The position numbers were made by a program, and so were the translations under genes. The notes under the pieces are model-generated. The model had not been told where the DNA came from. It saw only the letters and a list, made by a program, of their open reading frames with translations, and searched no databases. 29,200 bases of DNA from JACQFK01 sp964619955 (GTDB taxonomy: Bacteria; Planctomycetota; MHYJ01; JACPRB01). The stretch is taken from NCBI GenBank assembly GCA_964619955.1, contig CAZUJF010000057.1, forward strand, positions 1-29,200, read 5' to 3'. Shown here in pieces: positions 7,012-14,924 of this stretch (position 1 is the stretch's first letter; every line of letters starts with the position of its first letter).

Positions 7012-7965
7012 ATGGATCGACGCAGCGCACTGTCATTGATGCTGGGATTGCCCGCGATGCCCCATGCCTGGGCCCAGGATGCCGCCGGGGCCTGCCGGAA
7101 ATGCGGCAAGGACACCTATGGCACCTCGGTGGAGTGGTCCGGCAGCCCCCAGTCGGCCGCCGAACAGGCCCTCAAGGAGGAGAAACTCGTCCTCATCCTC
7201 CACGTCTCCGGTTACTTCGAGGACGCCCGCTTTACCTGAAACAACGCCCAGGCGCTCCGTGTGAACGCCCTGGCCAACCCCGACGTCGGCGCCTACGTGA
7301 ACCGCCACTTCGTCTCCGCCTTCCAGAAGGTCGCCACCTTCCGGATCGTCAACGGACAAAAACAGGGCGGCAACGTCGCCAGCTACTTCTGCGCCCCCGA
7401 CGGCCGCGTCCTCCACTGCATCGCCGGCCCCGTCGGCGCCCCCCAGTTCCTCGCCGAGGCCCGCTGGGTCGTCGAGACCGTCCGCAAGACCTCCGAGGAG
7501 GCCAAACGGACCGAGCAGTCCTGGAAGGGGATCTTCCGGCGCCATCACGCCGAACGCCTGCGCCAGGAACACGGCCTCGTCGTCGAGCCCGTCGCCTTCG
7601 ATCCCCCCGCGACCCAGGAGGACGGCGCCCTCACCTACCGCGACCCCAGCGGACGGCCCCTCGTCCCCGTGCTGCCGCCGCCCCCCATCGACGGGCCGGA
7701 CGTGAACTTCGGCGCCAAAGCGCTCGCGGCGGCGCCCCTGGAGAAGGAGGCCGTCCGCGACCGCTGCGGCAGGGGCTGGCGGCTCGGGAACCAGGGCCGC
7801 GTCCACCAGATCTTCGCCGCCCACGCGCTCTCGAAGATCGACAAGCTTTACGCGACGATCTTCGAACAGATCCTCGGCGAGCGGGTCTCCACCCAGCCGG
7901 TCCTCACGGTGGGCGCCGCCCCGGGCTGCCGCACCGCGGTCTGCCTCTCCTGCAAGGCGGAATGA
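7012..7965 (+). CDS. Exported thioredoxin-like protein with in-frame UGA, candidate selenoprotein
   Basis: The reading frame from ATG 7012 to TGA 7965 (317 residues) contains a single in-frame TGA at 7237-7239, codon 76. ATG 7012 has GGGAGG about 8 nt upstream and starts a signal peptide (MDRRSALSLMLG, cleavage probably after AWA near residue 21). A CxxC follows at Cys28/Cys31. Next come a thioredoxin-like strand (KLVLILHVSGYF, about 58-69) and the UGA in RFT-Sec-NNAQ, the region where thioredoxin-fold proteins carry their redox residue. Beyond the UGA the frame stays open with the same high GC third positions, and the protein ends with Cys306, Cys311 and Cys314. UGA is an ordinary stop in most neighbouring genes. 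A SECIS-like hairpin begins right after the codon. Alternative: a recent nonsense mutation giving a pseudogene, or two separate ORFs (the second from GTG 7261, without a ribosome site). Confidence 0.7.
7237..7273 (+). promoter_or_regulatory. UGA codon and candidate bacterial SECIS hairpin
   Basis: UGA is at 7237-7239. Downstream, 7248-7252 pairs with 7269-7273, 7253-7254 with 7266-7267 (C7268 bulged), and 7256-7257 with 7263-7264. This leaves an apical loop CGTGT (7258-7262) with G in its second position. The loop begins 18 nt after the UGA. Bacterial SECIS elements are known to be coding-region hairpins just 3' of the UGA with a short G-containing apical loop, so spacing and shape fit. The pairing was done by eye, without an energy calculation. 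Confidence 0.5.
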
Positions 7966-8601
7966 CTATTTGACGACGAGCTCGTGATGGACGGCCCTCG
8001 CATGGTGCAGGGCCGCCTCGAGCGCGTCGGGACGGTACGCGAGGTCGTCCTGGTCCAGATCGAGCCGCAGGCGCAGGCCCGAGGACGGCGACAGCGTCAG
8101 ATCCACCCGGGACACGCCCGGCAGCGAGCGCAGCACGATCAGGCTCTCGGTGAAGGACGCCGGCTCCCGCGCCAGCTCCTCCAGATAGGCCCCGAAGCCC
8201 GGCGTCGTCCAGACCCGCCAATTCGGATCCCCCAGCGGCACCCGGCCCAGCAGGCGCCCGCCCACCCAGGTCCACGGCCAGCCCCGGCGGCTGCGCATCC
8301 GGACCGGGAATTTCGGCGAGATCGTCTCCTCCAGCCGGAGCTCCAGGCGGCGGGTCGAGGGCGCCAGCAGCAGAACGCCCTTTTCCGCGTGGGTGAAGCG
8401 CACCCGCGGCGGACCGAAGCCCCGCTCCACGACGACCCCTCCGAAGCGCTCCTTCAAGCGCTCCGCCAGGCCCTCCACCCGCTTCAGCCGTCCCCGCACG
8501 TCCTTCGTCAGGTCCCGGAAGACCTTCAACGGCACGAAGATGACGACGAAGATCAGCCCGAAGAGGACGAAGTTCTCGATCCAGCCCGGGATCTCGATCA
8601 C
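7966..8601 (-). CDS. Hypothetical single-pass membrane protein
   Basis: A 211-residue protein of no family I recognise. One N-terminal transmembrane helix (about 9-27, NFVLFGLIFVVIFVPLKVF) is followed by a short charged stretch that could form a coiled coil (LTKDVRGRLKRVEGLAERLKE broken by few small residues) and then a soluble domain rich in Arg, Leu and beta-type sequence. The start is GTG 8601, whose GTGA overlaps the stop of the esterase gene upstream, so the two are translationally coupled. The stop TAG at 7966-7968 abuts the convergent selenoprotein candidate's stop with no spare base. Confidence 0.7.
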   Translation of the reverse strand: MIEIPGWIENFVLFGLIFVVIFVPLKVFRDLTKDVRGRLKRVEGLAERLKERFGGVVVERGFGPPRVRFTHAEKGVLLLAPSTRRLELRLEETISPKFPVRMRSRRGWPWTWVGGRLLGRVPLGDPNWRVWTTPGFGAYLEELAREPASFTESLIVLRSLPGVSRVDLTLSPSSGLRLRLDLDQDDLAYRPDALEAALHHARAVHHELVVK

Positions 8602-9830
8602 GGCACCCCCGCTTTCACGGACGCCGAGTAGAGCAGGCCGCGGTCCCGGCGCGCGCTTTCGAGCAGCGCCTCGACCGAGGCTTTCACGGTGTGCGACGAG
8701 GTTTTTCCGTTCACCGTCACCTTCACCGGCTTCGAGAAGTCGAGCATCGCTTCGTGGAGATGGATCCGCAGTTCCTTGAGCGGACCCGAGCATTCGACGC
8801 TCACCTGATTCTGCTCTTTCAACAATTCCGCACGAACCTTCGCCATGTCGAGGAAGGCGGTGCGCTCCTCGATCACCTTGTGGTCGAAGTCCATGAAGTT
8901 CCGCTTCAGGAGCTCCTTGCCCTTCCACTCCGCGATCTCGATCCACCAGGCCCGGCTGAAGATCCGCTCCTGCGTCTCGAGCCCGACCCGAGGCGGATAC
9001 GCGTTCCGCTTCCGCTCCGCCATCCAGGCCAGGACCTTCGCGTTCTCCTGCGGGAACCATTCGTGGCCGCCGTCCGGATACTCCACGAACGTGAAGTCGC
9101 TCTTCAGCAGGTCCAGCTGGGCTTTCGCCGTCTTGACCCAGGCATTGGGCAGCTTGGGATCCTTCGCCCCCACCACCCAGTAGAGCGGCGTCGCCTGGAG
9201 CATGCCCAGCCCCTCCGGCGTCACCGCCGCCTCCCCCTTCTTCAGGGTGCGGAAGAGCGGCCCGCCCGAGCGCGGCGCCGCCCCCGCGAAGAGATCGGGA
9301 TAGAGACAGACGAACTCGAAAGACCCGTTGCCGCCCATCGAGGCGCCGTCGAGGAAGACCTGGTCCGGATCCACCGCGTACGTCGCCAGGACGTCGCGCA
9401 GCGGGTCGAGCACATGATGATGCCCGGGCAGCGAGCGTCCCCAGCCCCCGCGCTGCGCCGAGGGGCAGAGCAGGAACGTGTCGCCCGCGCGCTGCACGTC
9501 GGCGAGCCAGTTCTTCATGAAGTCCGGCCCGTTGCCGCCTTGCCCGTGCAGGCTGATGATGAGGCGCCAGCGGCGCTCGGGGCTGTAGTCCGCGGGGATC
9601 CAGAGCGCGTATTCGAAGCCGGGCCGGAGCTGTTTGCGGACGACCTGGCCGCGGACGGCGGCGGGCGCCCGGACGGGAGGCTTCCGGAGTTCGGCCTCGA
9701 TCTCGGCGGGGCTGCCCTTGATCTCGGCGAGGATCCGGGTCCGCGCGGCGCGGTCCGGCTCCGAAAGGTAGCGCTCGACCGGCGTCGTTTGCAGGAGCAG
9801 GAGGAGCAGCGCGGGGCACATCCTCCTCAT
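8598..9830 (-). CDS. Secreted alpha/beta-hydrolase (esterase, PHB depolymerase-like)
   Basis: A 410-residue exported serine hydrolase. A short hydrophobic N-terminus (MRRMCPALLLLLLQ) looks like a signal peptide. The alpha/beta-hydrolase core has the oxyanion strand SLHGQGGN (93-100), the nucleophile elbow GASMGG (162-167, Ser164), a likely acid Asp224 (GAKDP) and the catalytic His256 (GGHEWF). An extra C-terminal domain (about 300-410), including KPVKVTVNGKT, looks like a small beta-rich module. Substrate unknown; carbohydrate esters or peptides are possible. ATG 9830 is preferred because a G-run lies 6 nt ahead. The gene is divergent from DUF58 with only 28 nt between and overlaps the next gene by GTGA. 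Confidence 0.82.
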   Translation of the reverse strand: MRRMCPALLLLLLQTTPVERYLSEPDRAARTRILAEIKGSPAEIEAELRKPPVRAPAAVRGQVVRKQLRPGFEYALWIPADYSPERRWRLIISLHGQGGNGPDFMKNWLADVQRAGDTFLLCPSAQRGGWGRSLPGHHHVLDPLRDVLATYAVDPDQVFLDGASMGGNGSFEFVCLYPDLFAGAAPRSGGPLFRTLKKGEAAVTPEGLGMLQATPLYWVVGAKDPKLPNAWVKTAKAQLDLLKSDFTFVEYPDGGHEWFPQENAKVLAWMAERKRNAYPPRVGLETQERIFSRAWWIEIAEWKGKELLKRNFMDFDHKVIEERTAFLDMAKVRAELLKEQNQVSVECSGPLKELRIHLHEAMLDFSKPVKVTVNGKTSSHTVKASVEALLESARRDRGLLYSASVKAGVP

Positions 9831-9846
9831 TGTACGCCCCCCGTGG

Positions 9847-9852
9847 TAAGAT
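9847..9852 (+). promoter_or_regulatory. -10-like element directly before the DUF58 gene
   Basis: TAAGAT (9847-9852) lies 6 nt before the GTG start at 9859, the spacing expected if transcription begins at the start codon. I see no convincing -35. No Shine-Dalgarno site precedes the GTG. Confidence 0.3.
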
Positions 9853-9858
9853 CGCGCC

Positions 9859-10731
9859 GTGCCCTTCGACGCGCGCTTCCTCAAGGTGCTCGAAACGCTG
9901 AATCTGCTCGCCCGGCGCACGCTCGCCGGGGACAGCCGCGCGGACCGGCTCACGCTGCGCAAGGGCGCCTCCACCGAGTTCGCCGACTACCGCCGCTACA
10001 CGCCCGGCGACGAGATCCGCTACATCGACTGGAACGTCTACGCCCGGCACGGCAGCCTCTTCGTGAAGGAGTTCAACGCCGAGGAGAACGTCCACGTCTC
10101 CGTCCTGCTCGACGTCTCCAAGTCCATGGACTTCGGCGGCAAGTTCGAGGCCGCGCGCGAGCTGGCCGCCGCGCTCGGCTACATCGGCCTCGCCAACTAC
10201 GACAGCGTCAGCCTCTTCACGTTTGGCGAGACGGTGAAGCCGCTGTTGAAGTTCCTGCGCGGCCGCGGCAAGGTCCACGAACTGCTCTCGGCGGTGGAAG
10301 CTCTGGCGCCCGAGGGCCCCACGGACCTTCGCCGCGCCTTCGCCTCCGCGATCCCCCGATTGCGCGGCCGCTCGCTGGTCCTCATCGTCAGCGACTTTTA
10401 CGACCTCGAAGGCTACCAGGCCGGCATCCTCGAATTGCTGTCGCAGGGCTTCGGGGTGCATCTGGTGCACCTGGTTACCCGCGAGGAGCGCAACCCGCTG
10501 CTCCGCGGCCGCGTGAGCCTGCTGGATCTGGAATCGGGGCGGGTGCGGGAGATCACCGTGACGGCCCGCACGGCCGAGTCCTATCGCCGCCGCTTCGACC
10601 AGTTCTGTCTGGAGATCGACGAGTTCGCGCGCGCGCACGAACTCGCCTGCGCCCGGGTGTCGGCGGAGGATCCCCTGGAGCGTCGCGTGGTCGAGATCCT
10701 CCGCTCCGGCGGCATCCTCGAACACCGATGA
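9859..10731 (+). CDS. DUF58 domain protein
   Basis: A 290-residue protein with the DUF58 signature YRRYTPGDEIRYIDW (44-58) leading into a vWA-like domain. Metal-site residues DVSKS are at 85-89. DUF58 proteins usually occur with MoxR AAA ATPases and BatA/BatB-type membrane proteins, where they are thought to act in assembly or maturation of envelope or metalloprotein complexes. No MoxR gene is in this window. The final TGA overlaps the ATG of the BatA-like gene (ATGA), showing tight coupling. The start is GTG 9859. Confidence 0.9.
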   Translation: MPFDARFLKVLETLNLLARRTLAGDSRADRLTLRKGASTEFADYRRYTPGDEIRYIDWNVYARHGSLFVKEFNAEENVHVSVLLDVSKSMDFGGKFEAARELAAALGYIGLANYDSVSLFTFGETVKPLLKFLRGRGKVHELLSAVEALAPEGPTDLRRAFASAIPRLRGRSLVLIVSDFYDLEGYQAGILELLSQGFGVHLVHLVTREERNPLLRGRVSLLDLESGRVREITVTARTAESYRRRFDQFCLEIDEFARAHELACARVSAEDPLERRVVEILRSGGILEHR

Positions 10732-12524
10732 CTTTCGACCGTCCCCCGGGCCTCTGGATCCTGGCGCTCGCGCTGCCCGTGCTGCTGCTGCACTTCTACA
10801 AGGGCCGCCTCCGGCGCCTCGCCGTCCCGCTGCTCGCCTTCTGGGACCAGGTCCTGATCGAGGAGGACCGCCGCAGCGCGCTGCGGCGCATCCGGCACTG
10901 GATGGGCCTGCTCTTGAGCCTGCTCGTGCTGACGCTGCTGGCCGCCGCGTTCTCCGGGCCCCGGCTGCGGGGCTGGAGCCGCGAGCCCGTCCGCTGGGCC
11001 GTGATCATCGACGGCGCCCCCCGCATGGCCGCGGCGTTTTCCCCGGGCCGGACCCGGGGGGAGGAGGCGCTGCGCCTCGCCCGGGACTTCATCCTCGGCC
11101 GCGGACAGGGGGACTCCGTGTCCTGTCCGGAGCCGCGCATCGAGTGGACTCCGGATCTGGAGGGGGCGGCCCGCCGCCTGGAGGGTCCCTGGCGCGGCGG
11201 ATCCGCGGATCTCGACTCGCGGGTGCGGGAGGCGCTCGCGTCGGGGCCGGACGTGAAGGTCATCGTCTTCGGCGGCCGTTCGGCGGCTTCGGACCGCGTG
11301 CGGACCGTGACGGTGGGAGGGGATCTCGAGAACGCCGGCTGGATCGGGGGCTTGCTGCAGCGCAAACCCGGCGAGGCCCGCGTGACGCTCTCGTTGAAGG
11401 CGGCGGTCTTCAGCGCCGCGCGGCAGCTGCGCCAGGAAGTGCTGCTCTTCAACGGCAAGGAGCTGGCGCGGCGGCCCCTCGACCTCGAGCCGGGCGCTCC
11501 GGCCGGCCGGGAATGGCTCCTGGATCCCTCGAAATACCCGGCGGCGAAGCTGGAGGAGGGCGGCCTCGCCGAGGTGCTGCTGGAGCCGGCGGACGCCTTC
11601 CCGGTGGACGATCTCGCGGCCTTCGTGATCCCGCCGCTCGCGCCGCCGCCCGTGCTGGTCTTCCATCCGGGCAAGCCCTCGGAGCTGCTGATGCACGCGC
11701 TGGAGACGCTGCGGCGGGGCGGGATGCTCGGCTCGGAGATCGCGCCGTTGCCGGCGGATCAATGGAAGCACTGGAAGACGAAGGTCGGCGAGCACGCCGT
11801 GCTCATCTTCGACCGCGTGACTCCGGATCCGGCGCCGGATCGCGGCCTGGTGCTCCGGATCGGCGCCCCGGGCCCCGGCGTGGATAAGCCGCAAATCACG
11901 GAATGGGACCGCGACGCCGAGCCGCTGCAGGGGTTGGACCTGGGCGGCGTGATGCTGCGGCGTTCCCGGCTGCTGGCGGGGCCGGGGGGCATCCTCAGGG
12001 CGAAGGAGGGAGTTCTGGCCACCTGGGAGTCCAGGGGCGGCTTTGCGGCGCTTGAATTGGGCTTCGCCCTGGAGGAGAGCGATCTCGCCGCGCGGCCGCT
12101 GTTCCTGCTGATGCTGATGAATCTGCGCGAGGCGTGGATGGACGGCCTGCTGCGCTCGTATCCGTCGCAGGCGGTCCTGGGCGAGGCGGTGGCGGCCGTG
12201 CGTCCACTCTGGATCCGCGACGGCGAGCTGCGGGCGATCCAGGGGGAGCGCGCGGAGCGGCTTCCGGTGCGCGCGGGTCTGCCCGAGGCGCCGATCCGGC
12301 TCGGCCCGGGCTTCACGCGTCTGAGCGCCGGGGGGCGCTCGGAATGGGTGGCGGCCAATCTCTTCGACGCGGCCCAGTCGGACCTGCGCAGCGGCGCTCC
12401 GGCCTCGCCGCCCCCTCCGCCGGAGCCCTGGACCTCGCGGATCCCCCGCGGTGCCCCGGCGGCCTTCGCCGCGCTGCTGCTCCTGGTGCTCGAGCTCGCC
12501 CTCTGGCACCGCGGCTGGATCTAG
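10728..12524 (+). CDS. BatA-like membrane protein with a degenerate vWA domain
   Basis: A 598-residue membrane protein. The BatA N-terminal module has helices at about 8-24 and 58-76 with the intervening FYKGRLRRLAVPLLAFW. A vWA-like domain follows whose first metal motif is DGAPRM (95-100) instead of DxSxS, so metal binding is probably lost. A long periplasmic region (about 210-570) ends in a Pro-rich linker and a C-terminal helix (about 573-592). This matches the membrane partner commonly encoded directly after DUF58. The stop TAG overlaps the convergent MFS gene's TAG in the shared palindrome CTAG (12521-12524). Confidence 0.82.
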   Translation: MTFDRPPGLWILALALPVLLLHFYKGRLRRLAVPLLAFWDQVLIEEDRRSALRRIRHWMGLLLSLLVLTLLAAAFSGPRLRGWSREPVRWAVIIDGAPRMAAAFSPGRTRGEEALRLARDFILGRGQGDSVSCPEPRIEWTPDLEGAARRLEGPWRGGSADLDSRVREALASGPDVKVIVFGGRSAASDRVRTVTVGGDLENAGWIGGLLQRKPGEARVTLSLKAAVFSAARQLRQEVLLFNGKELARRPLDLEPGAPAGREWLLDPSKYPAAKLEEGGLAEVLLEPADAFPVDDLAAFVIPPLAPPPVLVFHPGKPSELLMHALETLRRGGMLGSEIAPLPADQWKHWKTKVGEHAVLIFDRVTPDPAPDRGLVLRIGAPGPGVDKPQITEWDRDAEPLQGLDLGGVMLRRSRLLAGPGGILRAKEGVLATWESRGGFAALELGFALEESDLAARPLFLLMLMNLREAWMDGLLRSYPSQAVLGEAVAAVRPLWIRDGELRAIQGERAERLPVRAGLPEAPIRLGPGFTRLSAGGRSEWVAANLFDAAQSDLRSGAPASPPPPPEPWTSRIPRGAPAAFAALLLLVLELALWHRGWI

Positions 12525-13891
12525 AACCCGAAATCCTTGTCCTCCGGCAGCGGCTTGTCCTTCGTCTCGGGTCCGAGGAAGGTGCCCAGGAACCCCAGAA
12601 GGTAGATGAAGCCCACGACGGAGGCCGCCTTGGCGAAACTGCCGTCGAAGCCGTTCGCCAGGGAGGTCATGGCGATGGGGGCGCCGCCGGCAAAGACCCG
12701 GGAGGCGTTGTACGCGAAACCGGCGCCCGTGGTGCGCAGGCGGGTGGGGAAGAGTTCCGGGAAGTAGATGGTGAAGCCCGAGAACGGCATCAGCGTGCAG
12801 AAGCCCATGATCGGCGCCAGGATGTAGGCCAGCCCCTTGGCGTCCGCCCCCTTGCCCGCGAGGCCCCAAAAGAACGCGAGGATGGAGATCCAGGCGGCGA
12901 CAAAGGCGATGGCGAAGGCCTTCCGCCGGTTGAGCTTCACGGCCAGGATCGCGAACGTGTAGATCCCGAAGAAAGAACCCAAATTCTGCAGGAAGAACAT
13001 GACGTTCTTCACCTGGTCGCGCTCCTTGGCGTCGACCCCGCCGCGTTCCAGTTCGATCAGCACGTAGTCGGTGCTGAAGAACCCGATGCCCCAGAGGGCC
13101 GCTACGCCCGCGGTGCAGAGCAGCACGGCGGAGATGAGATTCCGGCGCAGGACCGGGTGTTTGAAGAGCTCCCCGATCTTGCCCATTTCCTTGCCGACCG
13201 AGGCCTTCTCCTTGGCCTGGACCCACTGCTCGGGTTCGTGGACCGAGCGCCGGATCCAGAGGACCAGGATGGCCGGGGCGGCCCCGACGAAATAGACCAC
13301 GCGCCAGTCCATGTTGGCGGAGGTGATGACCATGGTGATGACCGCCGCCATCATGTTTCCGACGGAGGAGAGGGCCTGCAGCAGGCCCAGGGCCATGGGC
13401 CGGGCTCGCTGCGGGAAGGTCTCCGCGACCAGGGCGGCCCCTGCAGCCCATTCGCCGCCGACCCCCAGTCCGGTGAAGAAGCGTGCCACGGCGTAGAGCT
13501 GCCAGTTGTGCACGAGGCCGCTGGCGCCGGTGAAGATCGCGTAGATCAGGATCGTGATGATCATGGTCTTCGTGCGGCCGAGGCGGTCCCCCAGGATGCC
13601 GAAGATGAAGCCGCCCGCCGCCCAGCCGATCATGAAGATCGAAGTGACGATGCCGCCCTTCTCCTTCACCTCCGCGTTGAAGGCCTTCTTCTGCTCCGGC
13701 GTGAACTTCTCGCGCTCGGCCTTCGTCGCGAGCAGATCCTCCATCGACGACTTGCGGACCAGGTTGAAAAGGTTCTGGTCCATCGTGTCGAAGAGCCAGC
13801 CCAGGGCGGAGATGACGAGCACCACCCAGCAGTATTTCTCGAGGCCCTGGTACCACTTCAAATTCGCGGATGGAGCGGCGGCGTCACTCAT
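12521..13891 (-). CDS. MFS transporter (sugar/organic acid symporter type)
   Basis: A 456-residue major facilitator with about 12 hydrophobic segments. Helix 1 has LGWLFDTMDQNLFNL (Asp35, Asp38), and the loop after helix 2 carries motif A, GDRLGRTK (101-108). RFFTGLGVGGEW (138-149) is the helix 4 pattern seen in sugar, aromatic acid and lactate carriers. A large charged loop follows helix 1 (about 45-80), as in the SHS/AAHS-like groups. The substrate cannot be assigned; proximity to the ABC importer fits a sugar or sugar acid. The ATG at 13891 has only a weak, distant purine run upstream. It lies 82 nt downstream of the ABC permease stop on the same strand. Confidence 0.85.
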   Translation of the reverse strand: MSDAAAPSANLKWYQGLEKYCWVVLVISALGWLFDTMDQNLFNLVRKSSMEDLLATKAEREKFTPEQKKAFNAEVKEKGGIVTSIFMIGWAAGGFIFGILGDRLGRTKTMIITILIYAIFTGASGLVHNWQLYAVARFFTGLGVGGEWAAGAALVAETFPQRARPMALGLLQALSSVGNMMAAVITMVITSANMDWRVVYFVGAAPAILVLWIRRSVHEPEQWVQAKEKASVGKEMGKIGELFKHPVLRRNLISAVLLCTAGVAALWGIGFFSTDYVLIELERGGVDAKERDQVKNVMFFLQNLGSFFGIYTFAILAVKLNRRKAFAIAFVAAWISILAFFWGLAGKGADAKGLAYILAPIMGFCTLMPFSGFTIYFPELFPTRLRTTGAGFAYNASRVFAGGAPIAMTSLANGFDGSFAKAASVVGFIYLLGFLGTFLGPETKDKPLPEDKDFGF

Positions 13892-13973
13892 GAGCGGTGT
13901 GTTCCCTTTGGTTCTCCCCTGGATCCCGTCCGGCGTGGATTCTACTCATACGTGGCCCGGGAGCGTTCGTTTC

Positions 13974-14924
13974 TCACGAGTGCATTCGGCGATGCCGGAA
14001 TCGGTCGAGCGCGACCGCGGCGACGATGATCGCGCCGAAGACGATCTCCGTGACCCAGTTCGGCCAGCCCATCTGGGCGCAGCCCGAACGGATGACCGTC
14101 ATGATCAGCGCCCCCACGAGGCTGCCGAGCACCGAGCCCTCGCCCCCGGAAAGGCTGCCGCCGCCGATCACGACCGCGGCGACCACGTCCAGCTCGTGAC
14201 CCGGGGCGGAGGTCGGATCCCCCAGGGTCAGCCGCGAATACTGGAAGAGGCCCGCGAGGCCCGTGAACGCGCCGCCCAGGACGTAGACCGCGAGTTTGGT
14301 CCGCGTCACGGGCACGCCGCAAAGCCTCGCGGCCGCCTCGTTGGAGCCGACGGCGACGATGTGGCGTCCCAGGCGGGTGTATCGCAACAGGGCGCTGGTA
14401 CCGGCCGCGAGCAGGAGCAGGATCCAGACGCCCGCGGGGAGGAAGCTCCCGGCTTCCAGCAGGGCGTCGAGCGAGCTGGCGTCCGGGGCGATGGTCTTTT
14501 CGGCGGCGAGCCCCTTGGCGGCGCCGCGGATCGCGAGCATCGTGCCGAGCGTGACGATGAAGGGGACGAGGCGGAGCGACGTGACGAGGGTGCCGTTGAG
14601 GAGCCCGCACAGGGCGCCGGCGGCAAGGCCGCCGAGCGCGGCGGGCAAGGCGGGCCACTGCGCGTGTTTCAGCAGGGCGGCCACCACGACGCTGGAGAGC
14701 GCCACCACCGAGCCCGCGGAGAGGTCGATGCCCCCGGAGATGATGATGAGCGTCATGCCGAGCGCGCTCGTCCCGACGATGGCGGTCTGCAGCGCGAGGG
14801 TCTGGAGGTTCGCGCCCGTCGCGAACGTGTTGCGGCCGTTCTGCTGCCAGACGAGCAGCGTGAACCCGGTGAAGACGACCGCCAGGCCGAGCAGGGGCCC
14901 CAGACGGCGCAGGAGGTCTCTCAT
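13974..14924 (-). CDS. Sugar ABC transporter permease (RbsC-like)
   Basis: A 316-residue inner-membrane permease of the BPD_transp_2 family (ribose/xylose/galactose type). About 8-10 hydrophobic segments are visible. The family's landmark SGGIDLSAGSVVAL follows the second or third helix, and LGRHIVAVGSNEAAARLCGV is the cytoplasmic coupling loop. VIGGGSLSGGEGSVLGSLVGA matches the other conserved stretch. The ATG overlaps the ATPase stop by four bases. Only one permease gene is present, so it would act as a homodimer, as RbsC does. Confidence 0.93.
   Translation of the reverse strand: MRDLLRRLGPLLGLAVVFTGFTLLVWQQNGRNTFATGANLQTLALQTAIVGTSALGMTLIIISGGIDLSAGSVVALSSVVVAALLKHAQWPALPAALGGLAAGALCGLLNGTLVTSLRLVPFIVTLGTMLAIRGAAKGLAAEKTIAPDASSLDALLEAGSFLPAGVWILLLLAAGTSALLRYTRLGRHIVAVGSNEAAARLCGVPVTRTKLAVYVLGGAFTGLAGLFQYSRLTLGDPTSAPGHELDVVAAVVIGGGSLSGGEGSVLGSLVGALIMTVIRSGCAQMGWPNWVTEIVFGAIIVAAVALDRFRHRRMHS

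Noticed and set aside
7012..7965. Alternative genetic code with UGA as an amino acid
   Set aside because: alr, tsaB, the ICMT-like gene, the kinase, rsmB, DUF58 and many others end properly at TGA with the next gene overlapping it.
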